Below, one piece after another: positions 30,009 through 39,041 of a DNA stretch of 64,000 bases; the stretch's first letter is position 1, and every line of letters begins with the position of its first letter. The notes beneath the pieces were generated by a model, which was not told the DNA's origin, did no database searches, and was given only the letters and a program-made list of their open reading frames with translations. A program made the position numbers and the translations under genes. The stretch is taken from NCBI GenBank assembly GCA_005862285.1, contig SZXW01000010.1, positions 558,001 to 622,000 of the forward strand, given 5' to 3'. This stretch comes from Chlorobium sp. Lineage in GTDB: Bacteria > Bacteroidota > Chlorobiia > Chlorobiales > Chlorobiaceae.

Positions 30009-32087
30009 TTAAAACAATCCTGTCAAGGCGAGAACCATGTCAATCAGCTTGATTCCTGCGAATGGCATGAGGATGCCTCCAACCCCATAGACAAGCAGAT
30101 TCTTTCTCAGGATGACATCTGCGCCGAACGGCCTGTATTTCACTCCCTTGATGGCTATCGGAATGAGCGCCGGAATAATGACGGCATTGAAAATGAGTGC
30201 CGATAGAATAGCGCTCTGCGGTGTGCTCAGGTGCATGATATTGAGAATATTGAGCCCCGGAAGCGCCAGAATGAACATGGCGGGAATGATGGCAAAATAC
30301 TTCGAGATATCGTTGGCAATGGAAAACGTGGTCAAAGCTCCTCTTGTCATCAGCAGCTGTTTGCCGATTTCGATAACTTCGACAAGTTTTGTCGGGTCAC
30401 TGTCGAGGTCTACCATGTTTCCAGCCTCTTTTGCCGCCTGTGTTCCGGAATTCATGGCAACGCCGATATCGGCCTGTGCCAGGGCGGGAGCATCGTTGGT
30501 GCCGTCACCCATCATGGCAACCAGCCTTCCTTTCTGCTGTTCCTTCCGGATATAGCCGAGTTTGTCTTCAGGGCGTGCTTCCGCAATGTAATCATCCACA
30601 CCGGCCTCTCTGGCGATTGCTGCGGCAGTCAGCGGATTATCACCCGTAACCATCACGATGCGCAATCCCATGGCTCGCAATCTCGTAAAACGCTCGAATA
30701 TCCCCGGTTTAAGGATATCGGCAAGCCCAACGACACCGAGCGCTTCATTTCCTTCTGCAACGATAATAGGGGTCATTCCTTTTTTTGCTACCTCTTCAAC
30801 CAGGAGCTGCAGTTCTTCGGGAACGATCCCTCCCTGTCTGATGATGAAATTCCGGATGGCATCCGGTGCGCCTTTCCGCAGGGAAGTGCCATCCTGACGG
30901 TCTACTCCGCTCAGTCTCGACTGTGCTGTGAACGGAATGACGGTATCGGCAGTTTCTTCCGGAGCCGTTGTCCCGAGCAGCTGTTCGCCAAGTTTTACGA
31001 TGGATTTTCCTTCGGGTGTACCGTCACCTGCAGATGCCTGCATGGCTATAGCCGCAAGGTGTTCAGTCGTTATACCGGGCAGGGGCCGGTAACAGTTGGC
31101 CTGTCTGTTGCCTATGGTTATGGTGCCGGTCTTGTCAAGAAGAAGGGTGTCCACATCGCCTGCAAGTTCAACCGCTTTTCCGCTTTTGGCAAGGACGTTC
31201 GCCGACAGGGCCCGGTTCATTCCAGCAAGTCCGATTGCCGAAAGCAGGGCGCCTATGGTGGTTGGTATCAGGCAGACGAGCAGTGCGACAAGGGTTGGAA
31301 CAGGGATATCGATATTGAAATATTTTCCGATAGGCCACAACGAACCGGTTACCAGAAGAAATGCAAGGGTGAGGCCCGAAAGGGTTACCGTAAGTGCCAG
31401 TTCGTTCGGGGTTTTCTGGCGGACCGCTCCTTCCACCAAAGCAATCATTCTGTCAAGAAACGAGTTTCCCGATGAAGCGGTGATTTTCACCAGAATCGTA
31501 TCGGAAAGAACGCGTGTTCCTCCGACAACACCGGCCTGATCGCTTCCAGCCTCGCGCAGAACCGGAGCCGATTCTCCGGTAATGGCTGACTCGTCGATCA
31601 TGGCCGCTCCTTTGATTACCTCACCGTCCCCTGGAATGTTTTCGCCTGCCGAAACAATTACGACATCGTTTTCCCGGAGTTCGTCGGAACTTGTCATGAT
31701 CTCCTTTCCATCGAGAATTTTTCTCGCCGATGTTTTTTTTCTGACGTTTTTCAAGCTGTCAGCCTGCGCTTTACCGCGTGCTTCGGCAAGGGCTTCGGCA
31801 AAATTCGAAAAAAGCACGGTGAGCCAGAGCACCAGGGTGACCGAGAGATTGTACGTGAAGTTTCCCCTGCCCGAGAAGTTATCGGAAATAGTTACCAGAG
31901 TCGTGAGTAATGCTCCGGCTTCCGTTACGAACATGACCGGATTTTTTACCATTGCCCGGGGATCCAGGCTGCCCAGGGCTCTTGCCGAAGCTTTGAGCAC
32001 CAGTTTCTTTTCAAATATGGATGCCGTTCTTGTATGTCGGCGGGTTATTTTCGCCGATGTGCCGTTCGTTGTAATCGTGTCGTTCAT
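30009..32087 (-). CDS. kdpB: Potassium-transporting ATPase ATP-binding subunit KdpB
   Basis: The P-type ATPase subunit powering K+ import. It has 692 aa, as expected. Key motifs are TGES in AITGESAPVL, the phosphorylation site LLDKTGTITIGN, and the hinge MMGDGTNDAPALAQAD. Two N-terminal helices, a second pair around 230-290 and three C-terminal helices are visible. It starts 39 bp after the kdpA stop. The 414-residue plus-strand ORF inside it (30231-31475) is a shadow. Confidence 0.98.
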   Translation of the reverse strand: MNDTITTNGTSAKITRRHTRTASIFEKKLVLKASARALGSLDPRAMVKNPVMFVTEAGALLTTLVTISDNFSGRGNFTYNLSVTLVLWLTVLFSNFAEALAEARGKAQADSLKNVRKKTSARKILDGKEIMTSSDELRENDVVIVSAGENIPGDGEVIKGAAMIDESAITGESAPVLREAGSDQAGVVGGTRVLSDTILVKITASSGNSFLDRMIALVEGAVRQKTPNELALTVTLSGLTLAFLLVTGSLWPIGKYFNIDIPVPTLVALLVCLIPTTIGALLSAIGLAGMNRALSANVLAKSGKAVELAGDVDTLLLDKTGTITIGNRQANCYRPLPGITTEHLAAIAMQASAGDGTPEGKSIVKLGEQLLGTTAPEETADTVIPFTAQSRLSGVDRQDGTSLRKGAPDAIRNFIIRQGGIVPEELQLLVEEVAKKGMTPIIVAEGNEALGVVGLADILKPGIFERFTRLRAMGLRIVMVTGDNPLTAAAIAREAGVDDYIAEARPEDKLGYIRKEQQKGRLVAMMGDGTNDAPALAQADIGVAMNSGTQAAKEAGNMVDLDSDPTKLVEVIEIGKQLLMTRGALTTFSIANDISKYFAIIPAMFILALPGLNILNIMHLSTPQSAILSALIFNAVIIPALIPIAIKGVKYRPFGADVILRKNLLVYGVGGILMPFAGIKLIDMVLALTGLF

Positions 32088-32126
32088 CTTGTCAATGCTG
32101 TGATGTTGATGATATAAAGTTGCTTT

Positions 32127-33794
32127 TCAATGCATTACCGAAGAAAGATGGTCAGCCACCGGCCCGAGCACAGCCACCGGGAGAAAAAGAAGGGCCCCGA
32201 TGAAAACCACGCTGCCGAGTATGATCGATGCGAAGAGCACCGTGTCGGTTTTCAGAGTGCCGCTGGTTTCCGGTACCGTTTTTTTAGCCGCAAGTGAGCC
32301 GGCAATGGCAAGAGGAAGAATGATGGGCACATATCTGCCCACAAGCATAACGATTCCTGTAGCTATATTCCATGAAACCGTGTTATCTCCAAGCCCTTCA
32401 AAACCGGAACCGTTGTTTGCCGCTGCCGAGGTGAATTCGTACATGATCTCGGTAAATCCGTGTGCTCCGCTGTTCAGCACCGTCGATGCACCCCACGGTG
32501 TCGATGCGAACAGTGCGGTTCCGCCAAGAATCAACAGGGGGTGAACCAGAAGGGCGAGCAGGGCTAGCTTCATTTCATGGGTTTCGACCTTTTTTGCGAA
32601 ATATTCGGGAGTTCTTCCCACCATCATACCGCAGATGAAGACACCGACGATGATGAAGATGAACATGTTGATCAATCCTACTCCAACACCCCCGAAAACG
32701 ACGTTCAGCCACATACCCGCAAGAGGAATCAGTCCTGTCAGGGGGTTGAGACTGTCATGCATGCAGTTTACCGAACCGTTGCTTGTTGCCGTGGTCACGG
32801 CAGCCCACAAGGCACCTGCTCCCTGCCCGAAGCGAAGCTCCTTTCCTTCGAGGTTCGGTCCCGATGTAACAGGCAGTCCGGCGAATGCTGCGGATGGAGC
32901 ATGTTCGAGGTTCATGGCAATCAAGACTTTGATGACAAGAAGTACCATCATCACCGAAAAAATGACAGCCGCATCCTTTTTGCGCCCGGTGATGAACCCG
33001 AACATCCAGACGGATGCCATGGGGATGATGATGATTGCCATACATTCAACAATGTTGGTGAATGCCGAAGGGTTTTCGAAAGGATGGGCAGAGTTGGGAC
33101 CGAAATATCCGCCGCCGTTGGTGCCCAGCTGTTTGATCGCAACCATGGCGGCAACGGGACCCCGGGCAATGGTTTGCGTGGCTCCTTCAAGCGTTTTTGC
33201 AACCGCAGCACCTTCGAAAGTCATGGGGACACCGCCGGCCATGAGTATGATGGCGAGGATCAGGGAGAGAGGGAGCAGTATCAGGAGCGTCGCATTGGTA
33301 AAATCCCGGAAGAAATTACCCATCATGGTCTTGCCCGCCAGGCCTCTCGCAAGGGCGGCAAGGCAGGCGATCCCTGTCGCCGCGGAAATGAACTGCAGCC
33401 ACATGAGGCCGAACAGCTGGGAAAAATAGCTCATGAATACTTCGCCGGAATAATGCTGGAGGTTCGTGTTCGTTACGAACGAAGACACGGTATTGAAAAT
33501 CAGGCTTGCCTCCAGTGCTGTTTTTCCGTCGGGGTTGAGAGGCAGTCCCTGCTGAAAGGCGAGAATGATCGTCACGACTGCGAACATCAGGATATTGACA
33601 AGCATCATGGACCAGGAATATTCTTTCCAGTTCTGGGGTTTCTTTGTGATTTCCCCTCCGATCGGGCCGGTTATTTTGCCCGGATTCATTCCGGACCTGG
33701 TGTTGTTATCGAGAACATAAGCCATATATCTGCCAAGCGGCCACGAAAGCAGGGCCGGAATGGCAAGGACCATAAATCCGAGTAACAGTTCCAT
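32127..33794 (-). CDS. kdpA: Potassium-transporting ATPase K+-channel subunit KdpA
   Basis: The K+-selective pore subunit, related to the SKT channel superfamily. It has 555 aa and about ten membrane helices. The four pore loops with selectivity-filter glycines are visible: TNTNLQHYSG, GTNGGGYFGPNSAHPFENP, TSNGSVNCMHDSLNP and AAANNGSGFEG. The ATG at 33794 lies 11 bp after the kdpF stop. Confidence 0.98.
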   Translation of the reverse strand: MELLLGFMVLAIPALLSWPLGRYMAYVLDNNTRSGMNPGKITGPIGGEITKKPQNWKEYSWSMMLVNILMFAVVTIILAFQQGLPLNPDGKTALEASLIFNTVSSFVTNTNLQHYSGEVFMSYFSQLFGLMWLQFISAATGIACLAALARGLAGKTMMGNFFRDFTNATLLILLPLSLILAIILMAGGVPMTFEGAAVAKTLEGATQTIARGPVAAMVAIKQLGTNGGGYFGPNSAHPFENPSAFTNIVECMAIIIIPMASVWMFGFITGRKKDAAVIFSVMMVLLVIKVLIAMNLEHAPSAAFAGLPVTSGPNLEGKELRFGQGAGALWAAVTTATSNGSVNCMHDSLNPLTGLIPLAGMWLNVVFGGVGVGLINMFIFIIVGVFICGMMVGRTPEYFAKKVETHEMKLALLALLVHPLLILGGTALFASTPWGASTVLNSGAHGFTEIMYEFTSAAANNGSGFEGLGDNTVSWNIATGIVMLVGRYVPIILPLAIAGSLAAKKTVPETSGTLKTDTVLFASIILGSVVFIGALLFLPVAVLGPVADHLSSVMH

Positions 33795-33805
33795 AGGATG
33801 ATTGA

Positions 33806-33886
33806 TTAGAATTTTTCAGGTTTCAGGATCGCGAATACCAGGTAGATCATGCATGCAATCAGGGTGACAAGGACAATTATGTTCAC
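33806..33886 (-). CDS. kdpF: KdpF, 26-residue regulatory peptide of the Kdp pump
   Basis: Too short for the ORF track. Translation from a GTG at 33886 gives MNIIVLVTLIACMIYLVFAILKPEKF: one membrane helix ending in the conserved (L/K)xPExF tail that defines KdpF. It sits directly before kdpA, as in other kdpFABC operons. KdpF lies at the KdpA membrane face and stabilises the complex. Confidence 0.93.
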   Translation of the reverse strand: MNIIVLVTLIACMIYLVFAILKPEKF

Positions 33887-33896
33887 AGGCGCCTCT

Positions 33897-33989
33897 CTAT
33901 TTGGTTATGATGTTGATGAGTATTGCAAAAGCCGCGAAGGCGAAAAAAATCAGAATGCTAAAAAACAGATAGTGATATACTTTCAGCAT
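33897..33989 (-). CDS. Unrecognised 30-residue membrane microprotein upstream of kdpF
   Basis: Not in the ORF track. An ATG at 33989, 7 bp after a strong AAAGGAG ribosome site, opens a frame ending at TAG 33897. The product is one hydrophobic helix (about residues 8-27: FFSILIFFAFAAFAILINII) with a short polar N-terminus containing His and Lys. The stop is 10 bp before the kdpF start. The ribosome site, spacing and position inside the operon argue that it is translated. It is not a duplicate of KdpF, since it lacks the PExF tail. A second small pump-associated peptide or a leader that couples translation are both possible. Confidence 0.65.
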   Translation of the reverse strand: MLKVYHYLFFSILIFFAFAAFAILINIITK

Positions 33990-34024
33990 GGCGAACTCCT
34001 TTTATTGGTTGAATACTGTTCCTT

Positions 34025-35848
34025 TCAGGTTTTTCGGGATGAAAGTTCGATATAGAATTCCGATCCCTTTCCGGGTGTACTCGCAGCTCCAGCTGTTCCT
34101 CCCTGGGCTTCGATCATCTCTTTGACAATTGCGAGCCCAAGGCCTGCACCCGACTTGCTTTGCTGACCCGGCACCTGATAGAACTGTTCGAAAATGTGCT
34201 GCAGATGTTCCGGCGCAATACCTGCACCGGTGTCTTCCACAGAAAACCTGACAGCGGAATTTTCTGGAAATGCTCTGACCGTTATGGTGCCTCCGGGAGG
34301 TGTGAAGCGAATTGCGTTTGTCATCAGGTTCGCAAAGATGTGCTGCATGCTTGCCATATCTGCATGGACATCCGGCAGGCTGTCCGCCAGATCGGTGACA
34401 ATCGAAACTCCTTTGTCTCTCGCATCGAGAAGGAACGGTTCGATTCCTTTTTTTATGATGGTTGCCGGTTGCAGCGCCAGGATGTTCAGTCGGTCTTTTC
34501 CAGACTCTATACGGTTAAGGTCAAGCAGATCATCGAGAATGCCGGTCAGCCGTTCACTGTCCTCCCTGGCGGCGACAAGCAGTTCGTTCTGCTTTTCATT
34601 CAGCGATCCGATTTTTTCTTCAAGAAGCAGGTGAATGGACATTCTCAGCGAAGTGAGGGGTGTACGAAGCTGATGGGAAACCGTGGAAACGACGCTGCGT
34701 TTCAATTCTTTCTGTTCATGAGCCTGTGTTATATCCTTGAACAACAGTAACGTACCGATGATCTTGCCGGTTTTCTGAAAAGGCGGTACAGGGGCAACCA
34801 CAGGCTGATAAAAATATTCCTGGTTATTGATGAAACACTGGATGTACCTTTTTTCCTCAGCTTCAACGGTTCTGCCTTCTGAAATCGAGCGGCTGATCAT
34901 ATCTGACAGCCAGGGGTAATCAAGAGTTGATACTTTCTTGTCAGGACGGAGCCCGAAAAACTTGTCCGCACTCAGTGTCGATACCGTTACGATGCCTTCA
35001 GTATCAATAATGGCGATAGGTGTTGGCAACAGATTCATGACTTCCTGGGTTGCCAGCCGGGTTCTCTGCAACGTTTCATCATCGTTTTTCTTAACCTGTC
35101 TCAATGTTTGTGCCATGTCATTGAATGCTTCCGAAAGCAATCCGATCTCGTCATTCGATTCTTTTTCAATGACAAGTTCGAAATGGCCGTTCTTGATTTC
35201 GTTTGCAGAAGCAATGAGTTTCCGTATGGGCTGCAGTATCCAGCGTCTCGACTGGAAGCTGAAAAGAACCGATATCAGTGCACAGGCAAGAATTGCTGCA
35301 AGAATGCTGTTGTGAGCGGAGTTTGACATTCGCCTTGCTGCGTTATTGGCATCGTTCATATTTGCCTGGTTCATATCCAGAATCTGCTGTGCCAGGGCTT
35401 TTATTTCAGACAACAGGGGCAGGAGTGTGGAGTTATAGGAGCTCCATCGTGTTTGAACAGGAATGGATGAATCGGAAACCTGATGCAATATCTTTACATA
35501 GCTGTCGAAGAGCTGTGCAACACGAGTTGCTTTTTCACCCTCTCCAGGTAACGTGATATTACCGAGCTCAAGTTTGAGGGCATCTCTGAATTTCTGTTCA
35601 TTTTGTCCGATATCTTCTGTATCGGGCTGTTGTTTTCCTGCAAAAGCATTAAGGATGTCGTTGTCAATTTTTTCAAGCGCCTCTTTCATTTTTTGACTTG
35701 CTATGACGCTGCGATAGTTCTCCTTCAATATGATGTCTATGGCATTCCCAAGATGGTCTATCTGGTCGAGGGTCAGCAATCCTATTACGGCGATGATGAC
35801 AAGCAGGCCGCTGAACCCTAACAAAATTTTTTGCCGTATTCCGATCAT
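34025..35848 (-). CDS. HAMP-PAS sensor histidine kinase, Kdp-linked
   Basis: From ATG 35848 (607 aa; GAGGAGAA ribosome site 4-5 bp upstream; the longer track start is TTG): membrane helix about 8-27, an extracytoplasmic helical domain of about 150 residues, second helix about 180-200, HAMP (WILQPIRKLIASANEI), a PAS domain (LLPTPIAIIDTEGIV), then the kinase core with phosphoacceptor His in VSTVSHQLRTPLTSL, N box NLMTNAIRFTPPGG, and G boxes DTGAGIAP and GAGLGLAIV. It lies between the sigma-54 activator remnant and the kdp genes on the same strand. Its cognate regulator appears broken, so the output may now go to another regulator. Confidence 0.93.
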   Translation of the reverse strand: MIGIRQKILLGFSGLLVIIAVIGLLTLDQIDHLGNAIDIILKENYRSVIASQKMKEALEKIDNDILNAFAGKQQPDTEDIGQNEQKFRDALKLELGNITLPGEGEKATRVAQLFDSYVKILHQVSDSSIPVQTRWSSYNSTLLPLLSEIKALAQQILDMNQANMNDANNAARRMSNSAHNSILAAILACALISVLFSFQSRRWILQPIRKLIASANEIKNGHFELVIEKESNDEIGLLSEAFNDMAQTLRQVKKNDDETLQRTRLATQEVMNLLPTPIAIIDTEGIVTVSTLSADKFFGLRPDKKVSTLDYPWLSDMISRSISEGRTVEAEEKRYIQCFINNQEYFYQPVVAPVPPFQKTGKIIGTLLLFKDITQAHEQKELKRSVVSTVSHQLRTPLTSLRMSIHLLLEEKIGSLNEKQNELLVAAREDSERLTGILDDLLDLNRIESGKDRLNILALQPATIIKKGIEPFLLDARDKGVSIVTDLADSLPDVHADMASMQHIFANLMTNAIRFTPPGGTITVRAFPENSAVRFSVEDTGAGIAPEHLQHIFEQFYQVPGQQSKSGAGLGLAIVKEMIEAQGGTAGAASTPGKGSEFYIELSSRKT

Positions 35849-35990
35849 GGCGTTCTCCTCAGTTATTTGAAATAGGAGATCAAATACCATGCCAATGCTA
35901 TAAAGCCTTATTTTACAGGGCTTTTCAGATTCAGTACCGGTTTTTGGATTTGCAAAACGCAATAAGTACTCCAGGAAATATTGCTTTTTG

Positions 35991-36407
35991 CTATAGATGA
36001 TGGGTTTCGAAGTATAACAGGATTCCTAACTGTTTCCTTTTTCTCCAGAGGGTTGCCTGATCGATTCCAAGGATGCAGGCCGCTTCATGAAGAGATCTCG
36101 AACTTTCAAGAATCCTGCGGATGTGTAATTCTTCTATAGCATCAAGCGGAACAGGGTCACCGATTCTTGTTGGCGCTTTTTTTACCGTGACTGGTTCGGG
36201 AAGAAGCTCCGGATCAATCTTGTCTTTAGTACTGAGTATGACGGCGCGTTCAATGACGTTCCGGATTTCTCTGATGTTTCCGGGGCAGTTATATTCACGA
36301 AACATACGGAGCACATCATGGCTGAAACCGAGAATGTTCTTATGATATTGAGCATTGAAAAATGCAAGAGTATTTTTTGCCAGATTCTCGATATCGTTTT
36401 TGCGTTA
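35991..36407 (-). pseudogene. Decayed sigma-54-dependent response regulator (C-terminal remnant)
   Basis: The open part (35991-36314, GTG start) encodes the end of an AAA+ activator: arginine-finger region EYNCPGNIREIRNVIERAVIL, then a Fis-type HTH (LHEAACILGIDQATLWRKRKQLG). The homology continues upstream in frame (RKNDIENLAKNTLAFF) but meets a TAA at 36405-36407, where the family motif LRERKEDI expects Glu. Weaker similarity (LIYIPSLA) continues just beyond. The receiver domain and Walker motifs are absent. A truncated DNA-binding protein could still be made from the GTG. It sits just upstream of the histidine kinase, as in Kdp-type HK/regulator pairs. Confidence 0.8.
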
Positions 36408-36560
36408 GGCAAGTGAGGGGATATAGATCAGGATTAACGTGAATCCATGTCAACCGTATTTTTATTATATATTCATCATATTCAGGATTGGTTTTCGCCC
36501 TCGAAGAGTTGTCACGGCATAATGTAGAACGAAAAGTCTCAGGGAAAGAGCGCAGTATTT

Positions 36561-37877
36561 ATGAAAATTATCGACCGGTATATTCTTAAATCCCATCTTG
36601 TCCCCTTTGTTTTTGCCTTCATTACCATACTTTTTGTACTGATACTTCAGTTCTTTACCATCTTTGCAGAGCGCTTTATCGGTAAAGGGATCGATGTTTC
36701 CTTCATCTTCAAACTCATACTCCTGCAATCTGCCTGGATGGTAGGTTTTGCAGCACCTATGGCCGTGCTTATCGCGGTTGTCTTTACATTCAGCACGCTT
36801 ACTACGACTTCTGAAATTACAGTCTTAAAGGCTTCAGGGATATCCCTTTATCGGCTTATGGTACCATTGCTCATAGCGGGTTGCATTCTCTCGCTGATTG
36901 TCGAGCGTTTCAGCAATGTTGTGCTTCCCCAGGCAAACTACTTTGCACAATCGATGATGATCGACCTGGCAAAGACAAAGCCGACCTTCGGCCTTACTCA
37001 AAATGCTTTTTCATCGATTGTGGACGGCTATTCCATTTTTATTCGGGATTCGGACGAACGGACGAAGCAAATCAGGGGAGTTGTCATATACGATAATAAA
37101 AATCCTGACACAAGTGTCATGGTAACAGCTGAAAACGGGTCCATTATATTCAGTGCGGATTCTCATTATCTTATCATGACACTGTACAATGGTGAAATCC
37201 ATGAGATTAAATCGAAAGATCCGGCATCATACAGTACTCTGCAGTTTTCAAAAAACCGTTTTGTCACTGAAGCAGACGGGTTCTCTCTGACTCGTTCTAC
37301 AGCAAATCGATTGCGTTCAGGCGATAACGAGCTTTCTGCAAATGAACTGATTTTCATCAGCAGTGAATTGAAAAAAAGGATAGCTGATTCTGAAAATGCT
37401 GTCCGGCTTATGTCTCAAAACAGGCAAAAGCTTCTTGCGGAAAATGGAAAGGATGAGGAAGGTCAAGCCGTGAAGGGTTTGCCTGAGGGAAGCACTGCAA
37501 CACTTGCTTCTGCAGGCAAGCTGAATGAGATGATCAATGCCGAGATGAAGCTGATAGAGGAGAACAGGAAGACGTACAATCGTTATATGGCGGCTTTTCA
37601 CAAAAAATATTCGCTCTCATTTGCCTGTCTGGTATTTGTGCTTGTTGGAGCTCCACTGGGAGTTCTGGCAAGAAAAGGAGGTTTTGGTCTTGGAGCACTT
37701 TTTTCCATGATCCTTTTCGTTCTTTACTGGGCACTGATGATTACCGGAGAAAAAATAGCCGAACGGGGTTTGCTTGATCCTATGATTTCGATGTGGCTCG
37801 GGAATATTGTTATCATTTTGACAGGTGTTCTGCTTCTTGTCAGATTGAACGGTACAGTGCTTAAAATGTCACGATGA
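36561..37877 (+). CDS. LptF/LptG-family permease (YjgP/YjgQ)
   Basis: A 438-residue inner-membrane permease of the LPS-exporting LptB2FG complex. It has three N-terminal helices (about 13-35, 54-80, 98-120), a large periplasmic jellyroll-like domain (about 125-340, with a Lys/Glu-rich insert near 265-330), and three C-terminal helices. The N-terminal IDRYILKSHLVPFVFAF and the coupling-helix region TLTTTSEITVLKASGISLYRL are typical. Only one permease is here; the partner must lie elsewhere, so F or G cannot be told apart. It is divergent from the regulator remnant. Confidence 0.9.
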   Translation: MKIIDRYILKSHLVPFVFAFITILFVLILQFFTIFAERFIGKGIDVSFIFKLILLQSAWMVGFAAPMAVLIAVVFTFSTLTTTSEITVLKASGISLYRLMVPLLIAGCILSLIVERFSNVVLPQANYFAQSMMIDLAKTKPTFGLTQNAFSSIVDGYSIFIRDSDERTKQIRGVVIYDNKNPDTSVMVTAENGSIIFSADSHYLIMTLYNGEIHEIKSKDPASYSTLQFSKNRFVTEADGFSLTRSTANRLRSGDNELSANELIFISSELKKRIADSENAVRLMSQNRQKLLAENGKDEEGQAVKGLPEGSTATLASAGKLNEMINAEMKLIEENRKTYNRYMAAFHKKYSLSFACLVFVLVGAPLGVLARKGGFGLGALFSMILFVLYWALMITGEKIAERGLLDPMISMWLGNIVIILTGVLLLVRLNGTVLKMSR

Positions 37878-37893
37878 CCGTCTGTCAAAAGCA

Positions 37894-38280
37894 TTATGTT
37901 GACTGTTCCTTGTTTTTATAACCCTGGCAGAGTGGTTTTTTCATACCCTTTTCATCGAGACAGACAAAAGTGATGCTTGTACTGAATGCAAGGATCCTTT
38001 CACCGCTTTCAATACTTTTTTTGTAAACACTTACCGTGTATTCAACAGACGTATGTCCGGTTTTGTTTTTTTCAGCTACAAAGCAGAGAATAGAGCCTCC
38101 ACGTATGCTTTTTTTAAACTCGACCTTGTCCATCCCGACAGTGACAAAATTACACCCCGGGTAATCGAGCGTAACTGCGATATAACTGATTTCGTCTATC
38201 CATTTGAGCAGATTTCCCCCGAACAGGAATCCATAATGGTTGAGGTGTTCGGGTAAGACGAGTTTGTAAGTTTCCATCAT
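37894..38280 (-). CDS. Acyl-CoA thioesterase family protein (hotdog fold)
   Basis: A 128-residue hotdog protein from the ATG at 38280; the track start one codon earlier is TTG, and the next ATG (38277) is also possible. It has the thioesterase features [24 protein letters not shown] (Asp in the active site), a strand-rich middle and FVCLDEKG near the end, as in YciA-type enzymes that hydrolyse acyl-CoA. It converges on the LptF/G gene with a 16-bp gap. Substrate unknown. Confidence 0.87.
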   Translation of the reverse strand: MMETYKLVLPEHLNHYGFLFGGNLLKWIDEISYIAVTLDYPGCNFVTVGMDKVEFKKSIRGGSILCFVAEKNKTGHTSVEYTVSVYKKSIESGERILAFSTSITFVCLDEKGMKKPLCQGYKNKEQST

Positions 38281-39041
38281 CAAATGATATGGTTAAGCAG
38301 ATGATTTTAAAGGAACATCTGTTTATTTGTTCCGAGCTCCGATTAAATGCGTTGGGTGTTGCTCATAATACTTTTTAATCTCTAAGGGTGTAATACCCCG
38401 TAGCTTGCTGCGGGGTAGTTGATTACGCTTCTTATGCTTCATATTCTCCGCATCTTCCGCCTTGTTTTAGGGCTTCTCACGACAATAAATAGAAATCCGG
38501 TAAAGTGAAAGATCTTTACCAATAAATTAACAATATATAAATGGTTTGTTCTATTTGAGTTATTGTTCTATGAAAATTGAAATCCCCTGGGAATCGATGG
38601 TTTAAGGATTCTGCTGAGTCTGTAAGTTTCAAAATTCCGGTTTAAGGGTTTGAGATCAGAACGGTTTCAAACAGTTTCAACTGTAGAGAAAAATCATAAG
38701 CGAAAGCTTTTTTATTACGGATTGCGGGATATGAGTTTGAAAAAATCATGACGGATAATTGATTTGTCATAAAGTGATATGGATTAAATGCGTATAATAT
38801 ACGCCACATATTCTTTTAAAAGCTGTTTTATATGACATATATCATACATTTTTACAGTTGATACCCTTAAAAAGGAGCTTATATTCCTTATATTAGTCGT
38901 TTTGAAATCGTGATGATTTTTTATTCGCCTCTATATAATAATGAAGTGAATTGACTTGCTGATAACAGGGGCGTTTGTTGCTTAATGTTTTCGAACAGAA
39001 TGCTAATGAATCTTGGGTGAAATTAAATTGATAAAAACGAT
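38281..39041. other. 760-bp gene-free region upstream of the MreB-like gene
   Basis: The left part holds one copy of a MITE-like repeat (38305-38504). The rest (38505-39041) is strongly AT-rich with no ORF of note and no clear RNA family; it includes an AAAAAGGAGC stretch near 38870 and several TATA-like boxes. It probably carries the promoter or a long leader of the MreB-like gene. Confidence 0.5.
38305..38504. repeat. MITE-like interspersed repeat, copy 1
   Basis: The left edge (CTGTTTATTTGTTCCGA) and right edge (CTTCTCACGACAATAAATAG) are shared with 51235-51382 in the same orientation, and the two edges are near-inverted repeats of each other. The middle differs: here it contains a TACCCC-GTAGCTTGCTGC-GGGGTA hairpin. 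No ORF inside. Confidence 0.75.

Noticed and set aside
30231-31475. 414-residue plus-strand ORF
   Set aside because: Antisense shadow of kdpB; no recognisable motif.
32577-33785. 402-residue plus-strand ORF
   Set aside because: Antisense shadow of kdpA; His/Arg-rich low-complexity translation.
35879-35894. Possible sigma-54 promoter (TGGCAT-N5-TTGAT) upstream of the histidine kinase
   Set aside because: The essential GC of the -12 element is missing, so the match is no better than chance despite the attractive link to a sigma-54 activator remnant.
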